The translations under genes were made by a program, and so were the position numbers. Positions 63,601 through 64,000 of a stretch of 64,000 nt of DNA are shown here, in pieces. Location: NCBI GenBank assembly GCA_033782935.1, contig JAWQEG010001314.1, positions 682,001-746,000 on the forward strand. The letters run 5' to 3'. Within the stretch, counting starts at the first letter, position 1. Each line of letters opens with the position of its first letter. The notes under the pieces are model-generated. The model saw nothing but the letters and a program-made list of their open reading frames with translations, was not told the DNA's origin and made no database searches. The DNA comes from Petrolisthes cinctipes (Eukaryota > Arthropoda > Malacostraca > Decapoda > Porcellanidae).

Positions 63601-64000
63601 TCAAAATCGATATTTTAGGTGCAAAAAGTCGATATGTGCATGCATCTTCTGTACCCGTTTATATCTCAAATTCAGGCTCAAAACACCAGAAAATTCAATA
63701 TTTTTGGGTTCCAGAAGCGATCTGTACGTGCATACTCCGTGTTAGAGTGTTTTTAAAATACAGGCCCATAACTTGCTAAAAATCGATATTTTATATGCCC
63801 AAAGTCAATATGTGTATGCATCTTCTGTACCCGTGTATATCCCTAATTCAGGTTCAAAACACAAGAAAATTCGATATTTTTGGTTCCCAGAAGCAATCTG
63901 TACATGCCTACTCCTTGCTAGAATGTTTTCAAGATACAGACCCAAAACATGCTCAAAATCGATATTTTAAGTGCAAAAAGTTGATATGTGCATGCATCTT
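60621..64000 (+). repeat. HOR-E tail with a 6-monomer repeat
   Basis: A tandem m8-like pair (GGGAGCCAAAG at 60632 and GGATGCCAAAG at 60807) is followed by 61137-61640, which recurs at 62192-62695 with an offset of 1055 bp (6 x 176 minus 1). Positions 61687-62200 match 56240-56750, including the AACACCGAAAA deletion. The array leaves the window in mid-monomer at 64000, so its right edge is not seen. Confidence 0.84.

Larger units (their letters stand above)
1..64000 (+). repeat. 176-bp tandem satellite array (whole window)
   Basis: Every part of the window is a copy of one monomer of about 176 bp, all in the same orientation. Landmarks recur in fixed order: TCGATATTTT, GGTGCCCAAAG, TCGATATGTGCATGCATC, CTGTACCCGTTTATATC, AAATTCAGGCTCAAAACACC, TTCGATATTTTTGGGTCCC, AGAAGCGATCTGTACATGCC, GTGTTAGAGTATTTTC, and ACAGGCCCAAAACATGCT. 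The first complete monomer starts at 71 and the last at 63959, 363 periods later. I saw no inversion, no foreign insertion and no stretch over 300 bases that departs from the repeat. Arrays of this kind are typical of eukaryotic centromeric or pericentromeric heterochromatin; that role is inferred. The family is not one I can name. Confidence 0.98.

Noticed and set aside
1..64000. Possible CRISPR array or bacterial repeat-protein locus
   Set aside because: The repeat unit is 176 bp and continuous, with no short conserved repeats alternating with unique spacers, no cas genes and no codon-periodic repeat of a protein.

Overview
The whole window is one uninterrupted tandem satellite-DNA array. 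A monomer of about 176 bp (roughly 40% GC) repeats head to tail on the same strand from base 1 to base 64000, about 364 times. Taking the TCGATATTTT motif as the monomer start, the first complete monomer begins at 71 and the last one at 63959. That distance is exactly 363 x 176 bp, although the phase drifts by up to about 18 bp in between. I see no protein-coding gene, rRNA, tRNA, transposon, telomere repeat or single-copy sequence. The many 60-240 codon open frames are by-products of the repeat.

A long, single-orientation array of a nucleosome-sized monomer, organised into higher-order repeats (HORs), points to centromeric or pericentromeric heterochromatin of a eukaryote. I do not recognise the family, and the sequence does not let me choose between plant and animal.

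Layout: (1) 1-4222, an 11-monomer HOR (HOR-A, 1935 bp) in two copies, the second enlarged by a 352 bp dimer duplication. (2) 4223-8594, a mosaic of divergent monomers. (3) 8595-11171, a tandem 529 bp trimer running into a third, partial HOR-A copy. (4) 11172-17414, a mosaic holding an older relative of HOR-B. (5) 17415-21190, an 11-monomer HOR-B (1931 bp) in two copies. (6) 21191-25840, a mosaic with a short single-monomer amplification. (7) 25841-28050, a 7-monomer HOR (1232 bp). (8) 28835-31150, an 8-monomer HOR (1420 bp). (9) 31151-36353, a mosaic. (10) 36354-41091, 9-, 7- and 3-monomer repeats. (11) 41444-57458, HOR-D, the youngest-looking block: nine units, each starting with the same marker monomer and containing 5, 8, 8, 11, 8, 14, 8, 16 and 13 monomers. 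(12) 57459-64000, related HOR-E units of 10, 8 and about 11 monomers plus a 6-monomer repeat.

Three structural results stand out. The 176 bp monomer is itself an old head-to-tail duplication of an 88 bp unit (59 of 88 positions identical without gaps). HOR-D shows in-register unequal exchange caught in the act, with chimeric monomers and modular replacement of internal monomers. The 41-55 kb interval has almost no net indels over about 81 monomers, whereas the flanks have drifted, which suggests that homogenisation is most recent there. I found no undescribed gene system; the interest lies in the repeat architecture.
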